This document shows positions 24,610 through 33,102 of a stretch of DNA of 64,000 nt, piece after piece; the stretch's first letter is position 1; each line of letters opens with the position of its first letter. The stretch spans positions 1-64,000 of the forward strand of contig JBLWZN010000004.1 in the NCBI GenBank assembly GCA_048266425.1. Reading direction: 5' to 3'. This stretch comes from Cerina sp048266425. GTDB taxonomy: Bacteria; Bacteroidota; Bacteroidia; Flavobacteriales; Flavobacteriaceae. The notes under the pieces were generated by a model. It did no database searches and was not told the DNA's origin. It was given only the letters and a program-made list of their open reading frames with translations. The translations under genes were made by a program, and so were the position numbers.

Positions 24610-25198
24610 GTAGTACCGGATTTAACTCCTCGTCATTGTACATCTTCATTTGCTTATATACCTTCATGTATTTTTTGCCCGCTTCTATATCCCCCAGCAA
24701 TTGGTCTATGGCAAGGGAAAGATCCCTTTTCTGCTCCAATAGTACCGTAAGCTTCTTTTCACAGGATTGGCGATGTTCCGAAGACGCGTCCTTTCGATCC
24801 ACTTCTTCCTGCATATGATATACCTTTAAGGCCAAAATGGATAACCGATCTATGGCCCACGCTGGACTTTCGGTATTTATTGTGGCACCATCAAGTACAT
24901 GTACCGATTGGTATTTGTCTAAAAAATAACTGTCAATATATTCCACAAGGTCTGTTCTATCCTGATTGCTTGCATCAATTTTTCGCTTTAGCTTCAAAGC
25001 GGCAACAGGGTCGATTTGTGGATCTCGGATTATATCCTCATAATGCCATTGTACCGTATCTATCCAGTTCTTTCTATACAAGAGATAGGAAATCTCACCT
25101 TTGGGATATGGGTTGTAGAAGGGTTGGGATACGCTGTCCTTTATATGGTATTTTTCAATACTTTTCTCAAAGATTTCGTAAGCAAACTGGCTAAACAT
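24596..25198 (-). CDS. DUF4254 family protein
   Basis: 200 residues starting at the ATG at 25198 (MFSQFAYEIFEKSI); the longer frame to 25219 adds seven residues without support. All-helical and rich in charged residues; a conserved WHYEDIIRDPQIDP motif (about 46-59) and DRTDLVEYID (about 76-85) define DUF4254. Function not established; the overlap with the GT9 gene implies a role in LPS core or glycan assembly. Confidence 0.8.
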   Translation of the reverse strand: MFSQFAYEIFEKSIEKYHIKDSVSQPFYNPYPKGEISYLLYRKNWIDTVQWHYEDIIRDPQIDPVAALKLKRKIDASNQDRTDLVEYIDSYFLDKYQSVHVLDGATINTESPAWAIDRLSILALKVYHMQEEVDRKDASSEHRQSCEKKLTVLLEQKRDLSLAIDQLLGDIEAGKKYMKVYKQMKMYNDEELNPVLRGQK

Positions 25199-25234
25199 AT
25201 TTATCGTGATTTTAAGCAAAGATACCTATTTTAA

Positions 25235-25254
25235 AGCTCAAGCTCAAGTTCAGG
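25235..25254. repeat. Dispersed AGCTCAAGCTC-type repeat, copy 2
   Basis: GCTCAA twice, then GTTCAGG. The copy matches 15251-15268 at 17 of 18 positions, and CAAGTTCAGGTTTA matches 16255. It lies upstream of the DUF4254 gene. Confidence 0.5.
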
Positions 25255-25281
25255 TTTAAATCCAAAATTATGTGCTACAGC

Positions 25282-26223
25282 CTATAGGTCGACCAAAAGA
25301 TCAGAAACAAATACTACAAAGGGCATTAAAACACAGAGAATAATCGCAATTTCCTTGATTTTGTCCCTCCTTATGGATTCTATAAAAGTATTCAAAAAGA
25401 TAACCGAAGGAAAAAATGTAATAATAATAGGAGCAACCTGTGATGTAGATTTTAGTATCACCAAGACCATTCCCAATACAAAGGAAATCGCAATTAACCG
25501 TAAGGTGGTAACCCTTCCCAGACCGGTTATCCCAAGTTTTATAAAAGTTATTGAGCCCGTTATGGTAGTTATTAAAAAATAGGTGATGTATTTTGTGCTG
25601 TTTCCAATTCCGAAGAAAAATGAGGTGTTAAATGTAAAATCAAAAACATAATGGGCAGTCAAAAAGGCCATGTTATTTGACAAAACGAGAAAAGCGATCA
25701 AAATAATAAATCCTGTAAAGCAACCGGCCAACGGCACCAACCAATTTCTAATGTTCTTAGATCCATAAAACGCAATACCAACATAGACCAACACAAGGTA
25801 AAGCAAAGCCCAATCATAGAAGAAACTCGCCACAACCACCCATAAGGTAGCATCAAATATTTTTAGCTTTACATTCTTTTGAGATCGAAGACTTAGCAAT
25901 CTTCTACAGGCAAATAACAGGAACAAACTGCAAAAGATGGCATCGTTGTCTGCCAAAACTTCGGGAAATATTAGGAGAAGCATGGTATAAAACAAAATTC
26001 CAAAGGAATTTGTATTCGTTACCTTTATTCTTTTCACGATAAAATTCACCACAAAAATACTGAATAGCAAAACCCCTAGGACAAAGGTTTGGAACAGCAA
26101 TTGATCTGGTCCAAAACTTCTATTAAACATGTATAAATTGACAAACCAGTAGAGAGAAAATACAAAAGTGAATACGATAACGTAATTAACGGGCTTTCTT
26201 TTTCCAAAAACGCTTGAAATCAT
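25282..26223 (-). CDS. Polytopic membrane protein (DUF6427-like)
   Basis: 313 residues with about nine hydrophobic segments and no recognisable catalytic motif; the start is KRKPVNYVIVFTFVFSLYWF. I recall a Flavobacteriia family, DUF6427, in this place between DUF4254 and purD, and the neighbouring DUF6341-like gene supports that, but this is recollection and not a search. The ATG at 26223 overlaps the divergent DUF6341 promoter region. Confidence 0.65.
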   Translation of the reverse strand: MISSVFGKRKPVNYVIVFTFVFSLYWFVNLYMFNRSFGPDQLLFQTFVLGVLLFSIFVVNFIVKRIKVTNTNSFGILFYTMLLLIFPEVLADNDAIFCSLFLLFACRRLLSLRSQKNVKLKIFDATLWVVVASFFYDWALLYLVLVYVGIAFYGSKNIRNWLVPLAGCFTGFIILIAFLVLSNNMAFLTAHYVFDFTFNTSFFFGIGNSTKYITYFLITTITGSITFIKLGITGLGRVTTLRLIAISFVLGMVLVILKSTSQVAPIIITFFPSVIFLNTFIESIRRDKIKEIAIILCVLMPFVVFVSDLLVDL

Positions 26224-26243
26224 CGATGGATTTTATATTTTTG
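26214..26243 (+). promoter_or_regulatory. Bacteroidota promoter of the DUF6341-like gene
   Basis: TTG at 26214-26216, 19 bp spacer, TATTTTTG at 26236-26243: a full match to the TTG-N19-TAnnTTTG consensus. The ATG is 21 bp further. This is the clearest promoter in the window. Confidence 0.65.
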
Positions 26244-26264
26244 TTCTTGGTAAATATAAGTAAG

Positions 26265-26483
26265 ATGACAGCATTTTTTTACGGCATTGAGAATTTATTT
26301 GTGAACTACCTATTTTGGCCATTAGATCAATTGCGCTATATGCACAGCTGGTGGGGCTCTAATTGGTTCAACTGTATTTTGTTCCTTATCGGTGCGGGCG
26401 CCTTTATATATTGGGTGATGCAACTTCAAAAATTTGGAGAGAAAGGCCAAGTTTGGGATGTTGAGACCCAAACGTATCAATAG
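26265..26483 (+). CDS. Small membrane protein (DUF6341-like)
   Basis: 72 residues from the ATG at 26265 (MTAFFYGIENLF); the frame is open from 26214 but the promoter box lies inside that extension. One membrane segment (about 37-55, FNCILFLIGAGAFIYWVM) follows a Trp-rich, membrane-surface stretch (WPLDQLRYMHSWWGSNW), then KFGEKGQVWDVETQTYQ. Older annotations of this family as uracil phosphoribosyltransferase have no basis in the sequence. Function unknown. It is divergent from the DUF6427-like gene. Confidence 0.75.
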   Translation: MTAFFYGIENLFVNYLFWPLDQLRYMHSWWGSNWFNCILFLIGAGAFIYWVMQLQKFGEKGQVWDVETQTYQ

Positions 26484-26526
26484 CAAGTGTCAGTCTAATA
26501 AGTCCGATAACTGCGTTACGCTCGTT

Positions 26527-26562
26527 CCCAAACTATTTAGCTCTGGCACTCGACTGTTTGGG
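26527..26562. other. Inverted repeat between convergent genes
   Basis: CCCAAAC (26527-26533) and GTTTGGG (26556-26562) around 22 nt, in the 194-bp gap between the DUF6341-like gene and purD. There is no T run, so terminator function is uncertain. Confidence 0.35.
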
Positions 26563-26677
26563 CTTACATAAATTGTATTGTGGATCGGTCTTGTTTCTTG
26601 CCTTTTATGTATTCCATTGAATAATACCTTGCCTGTACTGACCTCACGAGTTTCCTAAAAATAGTGTGCTTTAATCA

Positions 26678-27949
26678 TTACAGATCAAATCCCAGGTCCT
26701 TCCTATAGTAGATTCCGTTGAACTTAAGTTTGTTCATATTGCCGTAAGATGTTTCCAAAGCTTGTTTAAAGTCCTTGCCGTATGATGTTACGGCCAACAC
26801 CCTTCCCCCATTGGTCAGCACTTTTTCATCCTTTAGTTGGGTGCCTGCATGAAATACCAACGAATCGGTTATATTTTCGAAGCCGGTAATGACATCCCCT
26901 TTTTTATATGTTTCTGGATAACCCCCCGCTACAGCCATCACCGTAGTTGCCGTTCTTTCATCTATTTGAAGGTCGATCTTATCCAACGTCTGATTGGCCA
27001 CCGCTTGAAAAACCTCCACCAAATCATTTTTAATACGCGGTATGACCACTTCGGTCTCAGGGTCTCCTAAGCGAACGTTGTATTCAATAACAAGAGGGTC
27101 TTCCCCTACTTTTATCAAACCTATAAAAATAAAGCCTTTGTATGGGAGCCTGTCCTTTTGGAGTCCGTCAATAGTAGGCCTAATGATGCGCTTATGAATT
27201 TTATCCATAAAAGCATCGTCAGCAAAGGGAACGGGGGATATCGCTCCCATGCCGCCCGTATTGAGTCCGGTATCCCCTTCCCCTATCCGCTTGTAATCCT
27301 TTGCGGTGGGCAATACCTTGTAATTTTTACCATCGGTCAGGACAAAGACGCTCAGCTCTATTCCGCTAAGGAATTCCTCGATAACTACAGTGGTGCTAGC
27401 GTTTCCAAATTTTGCTCCCACCAACATTTGCCTTAACTCTTCTTTAGCTTCCTCAAGTTCATTAAGAATAAGCACCCCTTTACCGGCTGCCAATCCGTCT
27501 GCCTTCAGCACATATGGAGGGGATAGCTTTTCCAAAAACGCATAGCCTTCCTCTAAGTTATCTTTTGTAAAACTTTGGTATGCCGCGGTAGGGATATTAT
27601 GGCGCATCATAAACTCTTTGGCAAAATCCTTGCTGCCCTCTAGGGTGGCTGCTGCCTTTTGAGGTCCAATTACAGGGATGTGCACAAGGTTCTTATTGTT
27701 AAGAAAAAAATCGTGAATGCCGTTCACTAACGGATCTTCCGGACCAACCACGACCATTTGGATATCCTCTGAAATAACCACATTTTTAATCGCTTCGAAG
27801 TCGTTTACACCAATAGGTATGTTTTTGGCAATCCCAGCGGTACCAGCGTTTCCGGGGGCCACAACAAGCTTGTTAAGTAAAGGGCTTTGTTTTAGTTTCC
27901 ATGCTAGGGTATGTTCCCTTCCCCCAGCACCTAAGATAAGAATGTTCAT
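26678..27949 (-). CDS. purD: Phosphoribosylamine--glycine ligase
   Basis: 423 residues from the ATG at 27949 (MNILILGAGGREH), which is the family's standard start; a frame extension to 27970 is rejected. Landmarks: GPEDPLVNG (about 74-82), ATP-grasp signature with KADGLAAGKGV (about 142-152), GGMGAISPV (about 229-237), and the acid-rich RLGDPETEV (about 288-296). It ligates phosphoribosylamine and glycine to GAR in purine synthesis. A TAnnTTTG box lies on the minus strand at 27968-27975, 18 bp upstream. Confidence 0.97.
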   Translation of the reverse strand: MNILILGAGGREHTLAWKLKQSPLLNKLVVAPGNAGTAGIAKNIPIGVNDFEAIKNVVISEDIQMVVVGPEDPLVNGIHDFFLNNKNLVHIPVIGPQKAAATLEGSKDFAKEFMMRHNIPTAAYQSFTKDNLEEGYAFLEKLSPPYVLKADGLAAGKGVLILNELEEAKEELRQMLVGAKFGNASTTVVIEEFLSGIELSVFVLTDGKNYKVLPTAKDYKRIGEGDTGLNTGGMGAISPVPFADDAFMDKIHKRIIRPTIDGLQKDRLPYKGFIFIGLIKVGEDPLVIEYNVRLGDPETEVVIPRIKNDLVEVFQAVANQTLDKIDLQIDERTATTVMAVAGGYPETYKKGDVITGFENITDSLVFHAGTQLKDEKVLTNGGRVLAVTSYGKDFKQALETSYGNMNKLKFNGIYYRKDLGFDL

Positions 27950-28204
27950 TTTTTTGGAAAGTTTGCCCAAAAATACGGTTTGCTCTTGAATTATGGTATC
28001 CCTAAACCGTATAAAAATCCACTTCCCCTATTTACGAGAAAACTGGGGTGCAGGTATAAGAACCAAGACGTAAGACTAAAGAATATAGTAAATCCCACTT
28101 GTCAACGGCATCATTTAATGCAAGGTCTAGGTTCTTGGACAGGAAAAATTAACTTTATTCCACAAATATTGCGGGAGAACCATAAAGATAAAGATTGACA
28201 ATTA

Positions 28205-29191
28205 CTACTTTCTATTTCTATCCTTAAAATCCCTGTGTTCCGTTTTCACGAGTTCTTCCTGGGAAAGTGTTTTAAAGTAGTCAAACGTACGCTTCATGCC
28301 TTCCCCTCTCCCTATTTTGGGTTCCCACCCCAATACTTCCTTCGCCCTGGAAATATCCGGCTGCCGTTGCATGGGATCGTCCTGTGGCAAAGGTTTATAT
28401 ACAATCTTTTGATCAGTGCCCGTTAATTTTATAATCTCCTCCGCAAATTGCTTTATGGTAATCTCATGTGGGTTGCCAATATTCACGGGATCGGTATAAT
28501 CGCTCATCAACAACCTGTAAATACCCTCCACCTCATCATCCACGTAACAAAAGGATCGGGTTTGCGAACCATCCCCAAAAACGGTGAGATCTTCCCCTCT
28601 AAGGGCCTGTCCCATAAATGCAGGGATCACCCTGCCATCGTTAAGTCGCATTCTAGGACCATAGGTATTAAAAATCCTTACAATGCGCGTATCCAAACCA
28701 TGAAAACGATGGTACGCCATGGTAATGGATTCCTGAAAGCGTTTTGCCTCGTCATAGACCCCTCTTGGCCCTATGGTATTGACATTGCCATAATATTCTT
28801 CGGTTTGGGGGTGAACCAAGGGATCGCCATAAATTTCAGATGTTGAGGCTATTAAAATCCTGGAACCTTTGTCCATGGCCAAGCCAAGTAAATTATGGGT
28901 ACCCAGAGCACCAACCTTAAGGGTCTGAATAGGAATCTTTAGATAATCGATTGGACTTGCAGGGGAAGCAAAATGTAGGATATAATCCAGTTTCCCAGGT
29001 ACATGGACAAACTTGGTGACATCGTGGTGGTAAAACTCAAATTGGGGCAGCCTAAAAAGATGCTCAATATTCTTTAGGTCGCCCGTAATGAGATTGTCCA
29101 TCGCGACAACGTGAAAGCCTTCCTTTATAAATCGGTCGCACAGATGCGACCCCAGAAATCCGGCCGCACCGGTTATAAGTACTTTTTTCAT
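28205..29191 (-). CDS. UDP-glucuronate decarboxylase (UDP-xylose synthase)
   Basis: 328 residues, extended SDR. NAD-binding GAAGFLGSHL (about 8-17), substrate region HFASPASPIDYLK (about 73-85), catalytic STSEIYGDP (about 116-124) and YDEAK (about 145-149, the Tyr-Lys pair), and RIFNTYGPRMR (about 172-182). This is the UXS signature (ASPASP and GDP loop). It oxidises and decarboxylates UDP-glucuronate to UDP-xylose. It ends the minus-strand polysaccharide locus, 22 bp after the sugar transferase gene, so xylose or a derivative may be part of the glycan. Confidence 0.88.
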   Translation of the reverse strand: MKKVLITGAAGFLGSHLCDRFIKEGFHVVAMDNLITGDLKNIEHLFRLPQFEFYHHDVTKFVHVPGKLDYILHFASPASPIDYLKIPIQTLKVGALGTHNLLGLAMDKGSRILIASTSEIYGDPLVHPQTEEYYGNVNTIGPRGVYDEAKRFQESITMAYHRFHGLDTRIVRIFNTYGPRMRLNDGRVIPAFMGQALRGEDLTVFGDGSQTRSFCYVDDEVEGIYRLLMSDYTDPVNIGNPHEITIKQFAEEIIKLTGTDQKIVYKPLPQDDPMQRQPDISRAKEVLGWEPKIGRGEGMKRTFDYFKTLSQEELVKTEHRDFKDRNRK

Positions 29192-29212
29192 GTGATGTTT
29201 TAATTGAAGATG

Positions 29213-30580
29213 TTATACCCCCCGGGAAAACAGTACTGTCGTTACTGTTTTAAAAATAATCCTTAAATCTAATGTAATTGATCGGTTTTTTATATAGTAC
29301 AGATCGTATTCCAGTTTTCTGACGGAATCGTCCAAGTTTTCTCCGTACTTGTATTTCACCTGTGCCCATCCCGTAATTCCGGGCTTTATCAAGTGTCGAA
29401 CATTGTAAAAGGGTATGATTTTGTTGAGTTGGTTTACAAATACCTTTCGTTCCGGACGAGGCCCGATAAATTGCATATCCCCCTTAATTACCGACATAAT
29501 CTGCGGTAATTCATCTATCCTAAACAATCTTAGTATTCTTCCAAAGGGAGTAATCCTACTGTCGTTTTTGGTGGCCATTTTTGCCCCGGCCTCTTCCGCG
29601 TTCACCACCATAGACCTGAATTTATATATTTTGAATTCCTTACCGTATTGACCCACTCTTTTCTGGGAATAAAACAACGGCCCTCTATTGAAAAACAGAT
29701 TTAAGAAGAAAACTAAAGGTACACAAATTAAAAAAAGAAGACCCACAAATACGGATAGGAAAAAGTTAACCCCAAAACTAAAAATTTTTTGCAGGTATCT
29801 GATTTTCTTGTTTCTAAATTGAAGAATCTCGTAAAAGCTGTCGTTATGCGATCGTACGGGCAAGGCTTCATAAATACTTTCATAAAAGGAAGTAAACGAG
29901 ATTACCTCCTTTCCTTTTAAGATGGATTTCAACATTATATTTTCAAAATCCAAAGGAATATTATTATAACTTTTGGTGTTGATGATCCATGCATCTATCT
30001 TTTCCGTGGCTGACAAAAAGAATCTCTTATTCTCAAGGCTGTTTCCTTTCACGGAATACGTTAATTTTACCTTGTAAAAGGTTTCCAATTCCCCTCCATT
30101 TATGGACTCCACATCTTCCCTTAAGTTTTGTTCGGTACTTTCATCATAAACATACAATACTTTCTTGGTGGTAGGGATAATTCTAAAAACATTGACAAAA
30201 AGAAAGCGCCATAATCCAATTTCCACAGGAGTAAGGATCAAAAAATAAAGTAAGGGCATCCTCCAAAAACTGGCATCAAAGAAAATTACGCTGAACATAA
30301 AAACCACAAAGACGTAGAGCACGGAGACATAGAGGGACTGGGAAAGTACATATCTTCTCTTGATCACCTTTCCCAAATTGTAGAATTCCAAGATATAGGC
30401 CAATGCGAGGTATGAAAAAATTCCGACCGTGAAGATACTTACTTTTCGTTCCAAGGAAATATACTCCCTATCTATCGCATCGTTGACAAAAACATTCAAG
30501 GAGGCCAAAATAATGAACATGTCCCCCACCAGCAGGATAAATTTGCGTTCAATGGAATTGAGGATGGAGGGCCTGGACAT
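29213..30580 (-). CDS. Polyprenyl glycosylphosphotransferase (priming sugar transferase)
   Basis: 455 residues. Four N-terminal membrane helices (about 12-120), a central domain, and a C-terminal catalytic Bac_transf domain after a fifth hydrophobic segment (about 265-290): FNRGPLFYSQKRVGQ, KFRSMVVNAEE, FLRLFRIDELPQ-type region RILRLFRIDELPQIMSVIKGDM, GPRPER and KPGITGWAQV. Such enzymes (WcaJ, WbpL-related) attach the first sugar-1-phosphate to undecaprenyl phosphate. It is near the end of the locus; this order (initiator last) is common in Bacteroidota. Confidence 0.92.
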   Translation of the reverse strand: MSRPSILNSIERKFILLVGDMFIILASLNVFVNDAIDREYISLERKVSIFTVGIFSYLALAYILEFYNLGKVIKRRYVLSQSLYVSVLYVFVVFMFSVIFFDASFWRMPLLYFLILTPVEIGLWRFLFVNVFRIIPTTKKVLYVYDESTEQNLREDVESINGGELETFYKVKLTYSVKGNSLENKRFFLSATEKIDAWIINTKSYNNIPLDFENIMLKSILKGKEVISFTSFYESIYEALPVRSHNDSFYEILQFRNKKIRYLQKIFSFGVNFFLSVFVGLLFLICVPLVFFLNLFFNRGPLFYSQKRVGQYGKEFKIYKFRSMVVNAEEAGAKMATKNDSRITPFGRILRLFRIDELPQIMSVIKGDMQFIGPRPERKVFVNQLNKIIPFYNVRHLIKPGITGWAQVKYKYGENLDDSVRKLEYDLYYIKNRSITLDLRIIFKTVTTVLFSRGV

Positions 30581-30674
30581 TATTGGGAATATTTTCGAGG
30601 ATCAAAGATAGTTTTTCATTTTCGAAAAGACATCAAGTTTTTGGTTTCTGACGAACCTACTAGGTTGATTACGG

Positions 30675-31895
30675 TTAATCCTCGGTAAAAACTTCAGAAA
30701 TATATTTTTTAGCCAAAATGTCATAGGTAAAATTTTCCAGAAGATATTCCTTGCCAATACTTCCCAATTTGTCCAACTCTGCCTTGTCCATTTGACTTAT
30801 GGAAATAATTGATTCCCTTAATTTTTCGGTATTCTCCGAAGGAATTACGAACCCACATTTTCCCTTGGAAACGGGATTGTCCAAAAACTCCCCAGCCAAC
30901 AAAATAGGTCTAGCAGCGTTCATATAGTCGAAAATTTTCTGAGGGGATATCCCAAAATCGAACAGTTTAACATTGTGTAATCCTATATACAATAAGTTAC
31001 ACCTTTTTAGAAAAGGCAATACCTGTGATTTGGGGACCTTATCCAAGAATACCACTTTTTTTGAATTATCGAGACACTTAAGATTTTCCTTCTCATTACC
31101 AGATCCCAAAATACAAAGGCAAATATTGTCCGGTATATCCTGTACGGCATTTACCAAATAGTCCAAGGCGTTGGCTTTGCCTAAAGTACCAGCATAACCA
31201 ATGACAAACTTGTCCTTGGGGATGTTTCCATCCAAATAATCACCTATCTTTTCTTCTCCTTTTAATGTTTCCAGATTGTACCCGTTGGAAATCCAACTAT
31301 ACTTAAAATCGTTGCGCCCCAATACGTTTTCAATATGTTTATCGGCATTTACAAGTACGGATACAATTCGATCAGCACGACGATATCCCAGCTTTTCCAC
31401 CCAAGCCAAGAATTTGACAAAAACATTCCTATCCGAATAACCGCCCAGTTCTACGAGGGTCAATGGCCAAATATCCCGGATCTCCAGAATAAACTTGGTC
31501 TTGGGGAATTTTTTCTTAAAATAATAAACCACGTTTAATACAGGTAGAATGGACATGGAAGAAACGACGATATAATCTGGTTTGGGCAATTTTTTTATGG
31601 GAATAAAAAAGAGGAGTCCACAAAAAATAAGCCAGCTCAAAATCCTCGGTACGCCCTTGCTATTTGTAAATCTATTCCCTTTGACGACAAGCGTTCGGAC
31701 GTCATTATCCAAGATCTTAAACAGTCCCTTAAAGGAAATATTCTTGCTGGGTACATGGGAAAAAGAGGATGTTATCAAGGTTATATCATATCCTTTTTTC
31801 TCAAATTCCTTGGCCAAATAATAATGTCTATACCCATCGCCGTTTAACTCAGGAGTAGTAAGATATTGGTTGATTATCCAAATGTTTTTTGACAT
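30675..31895 (-). CDS. Glycosyltransferase family 4 (WbuB-like)
   Basis: 406 residues from the ATG at 31895; a TTG five codons earlier is possible. GT-B fold: N-terminal WIINQYLTTPELNGDGYRHYYLAKEF, a mid-region ILEIRDIWPL (about 142-151), and the C-terminal nucleotide-sugar site with FDFGISPQKIFDYMNAARPIL (about 316-336). The opening text resembles WbuB-type transferases (L-fucosamine or N-acetylated amino sugar transfer). Acceptor unknown. Confidence 0.8.
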   Translation of the reverse strand: MSKNIWIINQYLTTPELNGDGYRHYYLAKEFEKKGYDITLITSSFSHVPSKNISFKGLFKILDNDVRTLVVKGNRFTNSKGVPRILSWLIFCGLLFFIPIKKLPKPDYIVVSSMSILPVLNVVYYFKKKFPKTKFILEIRDIWPLTLVELGGYSDRNVFVKFLAWVEKLGYRRADRIVSVLVNADKHIENVLGRNDFKYSWISNGYNLETLKGEEKIGDYLDGNIPKDKFVIGYAGTLGKANALDYLVNAVQDIPDNICLCILGSGNEKENLKCLDNSKKVVFLDKVPKSQVLPFLKRCNLLYIGLHNVKLFDFGISPQKIFDYMNAARPILLAGEFLDNPVSKGKCGFVIPSENTEKLRESIISISQMDKAELDKLGSIGKEYLLENFTYDILAKKYISEVFTED

Positions 31896-31926
31896 ACTAT
31901 TTCTACTCAATCGTGATCAAGAATTT

Positions 31927-33027
31927 TTAATTTGTACTGGTTGAATGACCAACAAGTCGCTCAACAATAAGACTACCAGAATTTCCTTTCCCGTACAATT
32001 CCTTACTAAAATCGATGTCGGATTTTATTATGCCGTTATACTCCGCGATTATCCGATCTTTGGAATGCCCCGTCAAAAAGTTTACCCCATTTAGGACCAG
32101 TTCCACCCATTCCGTTTCATCCCGAACGGTAATGCAAGGCTTCTTAAAGAAAAATGCCTCCTTTTGCAATCCGCCACTATCGGTTATCACCATTTGACAG
32201 TGGGCCAACAACCAGATCATTTCAAAATAACCAACGGGTTCTAGTATCTGAATGTTTTTAGCCGGAACAATGTTGAAGCCCTCTAATTTTTTTATGGTCC
32301 TGGGATGAAGTGGTAATACTACTTTCTGGCTTTCGGCTATCTCACCTAAGGCCTGAAAGATAGAGATCAGCTTGGCGCGATCATCCGTGTTTTCTTGGCG
32401 ATGGATAGTCGATAATACAAAATCGTCCGTAGGTTCAAGACCATTTGGTCTCGATGCCCTGTCTGCATAGAAAAGGACCGCATCGTACATTACGTCACCA
32501 CATTGAATTCGATCAGATAAAATATTTGCATATCCTTCCTTCTCCAAATTATCTATGGCTGTCTGTGTGGGGCAGAATAGAATATCACTGATCCGATCCG
32601 TAAGTATTCTGTTGATCTCTTCGGGCATCTCCATATTGAATGATCGTAGCCCGGCTTCTACATGGGCAACCTTAATATGTAACTTTTTAGCCGCTAATGC
32701 TCCCGCAAGGGTTGAGTTCGTATCTCCGTATACCAAGACCCAATCCGGCTTCTCCCTTAACAGAACTTCCTCTATCTTTTCCAACATCTTCCCGGTCATC
32801 GCGCCATGGGTGAGATTGTTTATCTCTAGATTGTAGTGGGGTTTGGGTATCCCCATCTGGTCAAAAAAAATGGAGCTCATATTTTCATCAAAATGCTGCC
32901 CTGTATGCACAAGTTGTTCTATGATTTCTGGACCCTTGTTTGCTTTATTGTATTCCATTATAGCCCTACTGACCACGGCGGCCTTTACAAATTGGGGACG
33001 GGCCCCGATAACGGTAACTATCTTCAT
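31927..33027 (-). CDS. wbpI: Non-hydrolysing UDP-sugar 2-epimerase (WbpI-like)
   Basis: 366 residues. Start MKIVTVIGARPQFVKAAVVS; HTGQHFDENMS, VYGDTNSTLAGALAA, HVEAGLRSFN and the catalytic-site DRISDILFCPT are all family hallmarks. Non-hydrolysing 2-epimerases interconvert GlcNAc- and ManNAc-type UDP sugars. Because WbpB, WbpE, WbpD and WbpG homologues are in the same locus, the substrate is probably UDP-GlcNAc(3NAc)A, as for WbpI, not plain UDP-GlcNAc. The two cannot be told apart from this text alone. Confidence 0.85.
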   Translation of the reverse strand: MKIVTVIGARPQFVKAAVVSRAIMEYNKANKGPEIIEQLVHTGQHFDENMSSIFFDQMGIPKPHYNLEINNLTHGAMTGKMLEKIEEVLLREKPDWVLVYGDTNSTLAGALAAKKLHIKVAHVEAGLRSFNMEMPEEINRILTDRISDILFCPTQTAIDNLEKEGYANILSDRIQCGDVMYDAVLFYADRASRPNGLEPTDDFVLSTIHRQENTDDRAKLISIFQALGEIAESQKVVLPLHPRTIKKLEGFNIVPAKNIQILEPVGYFEMIWLLAHCQMVITDSGGLQKEAFFFKKPCITVRDETEWVELVLNGVNFLTGHSKDRIIAEYNGIIKSDIDFSKELYGKGNSGSLIVERLVGHSTSTN

Positions 33028-33102
33028 CTAACAACTAATCTTTAATATTATTGGCGGCAAAGGTAAGGATTAACCTAGACTTGGAATTTAAAGGCAAGAG
33101 AT

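Noticed and set aside
26265..26483. Uracil phosphoribosyltransferase (old database label)
   Set aside because: 72 residues with one membrane helix cannot be a phosphoribosyltransferase; no PRPP loop is present.
27980..28198. Plus-strand ORF of 72 codons between purD and the UXS gene
   Set aside because: No membrane, motif or compositional sign of coding; it lies in the purD promoter region.
31927..33027. Plain wecB for enterobacterial common antigen or ManNAc
   Set aside because: Possible on sequence alone, but the WbpB/E/D/G set in the same locus makes WbpI more likely.
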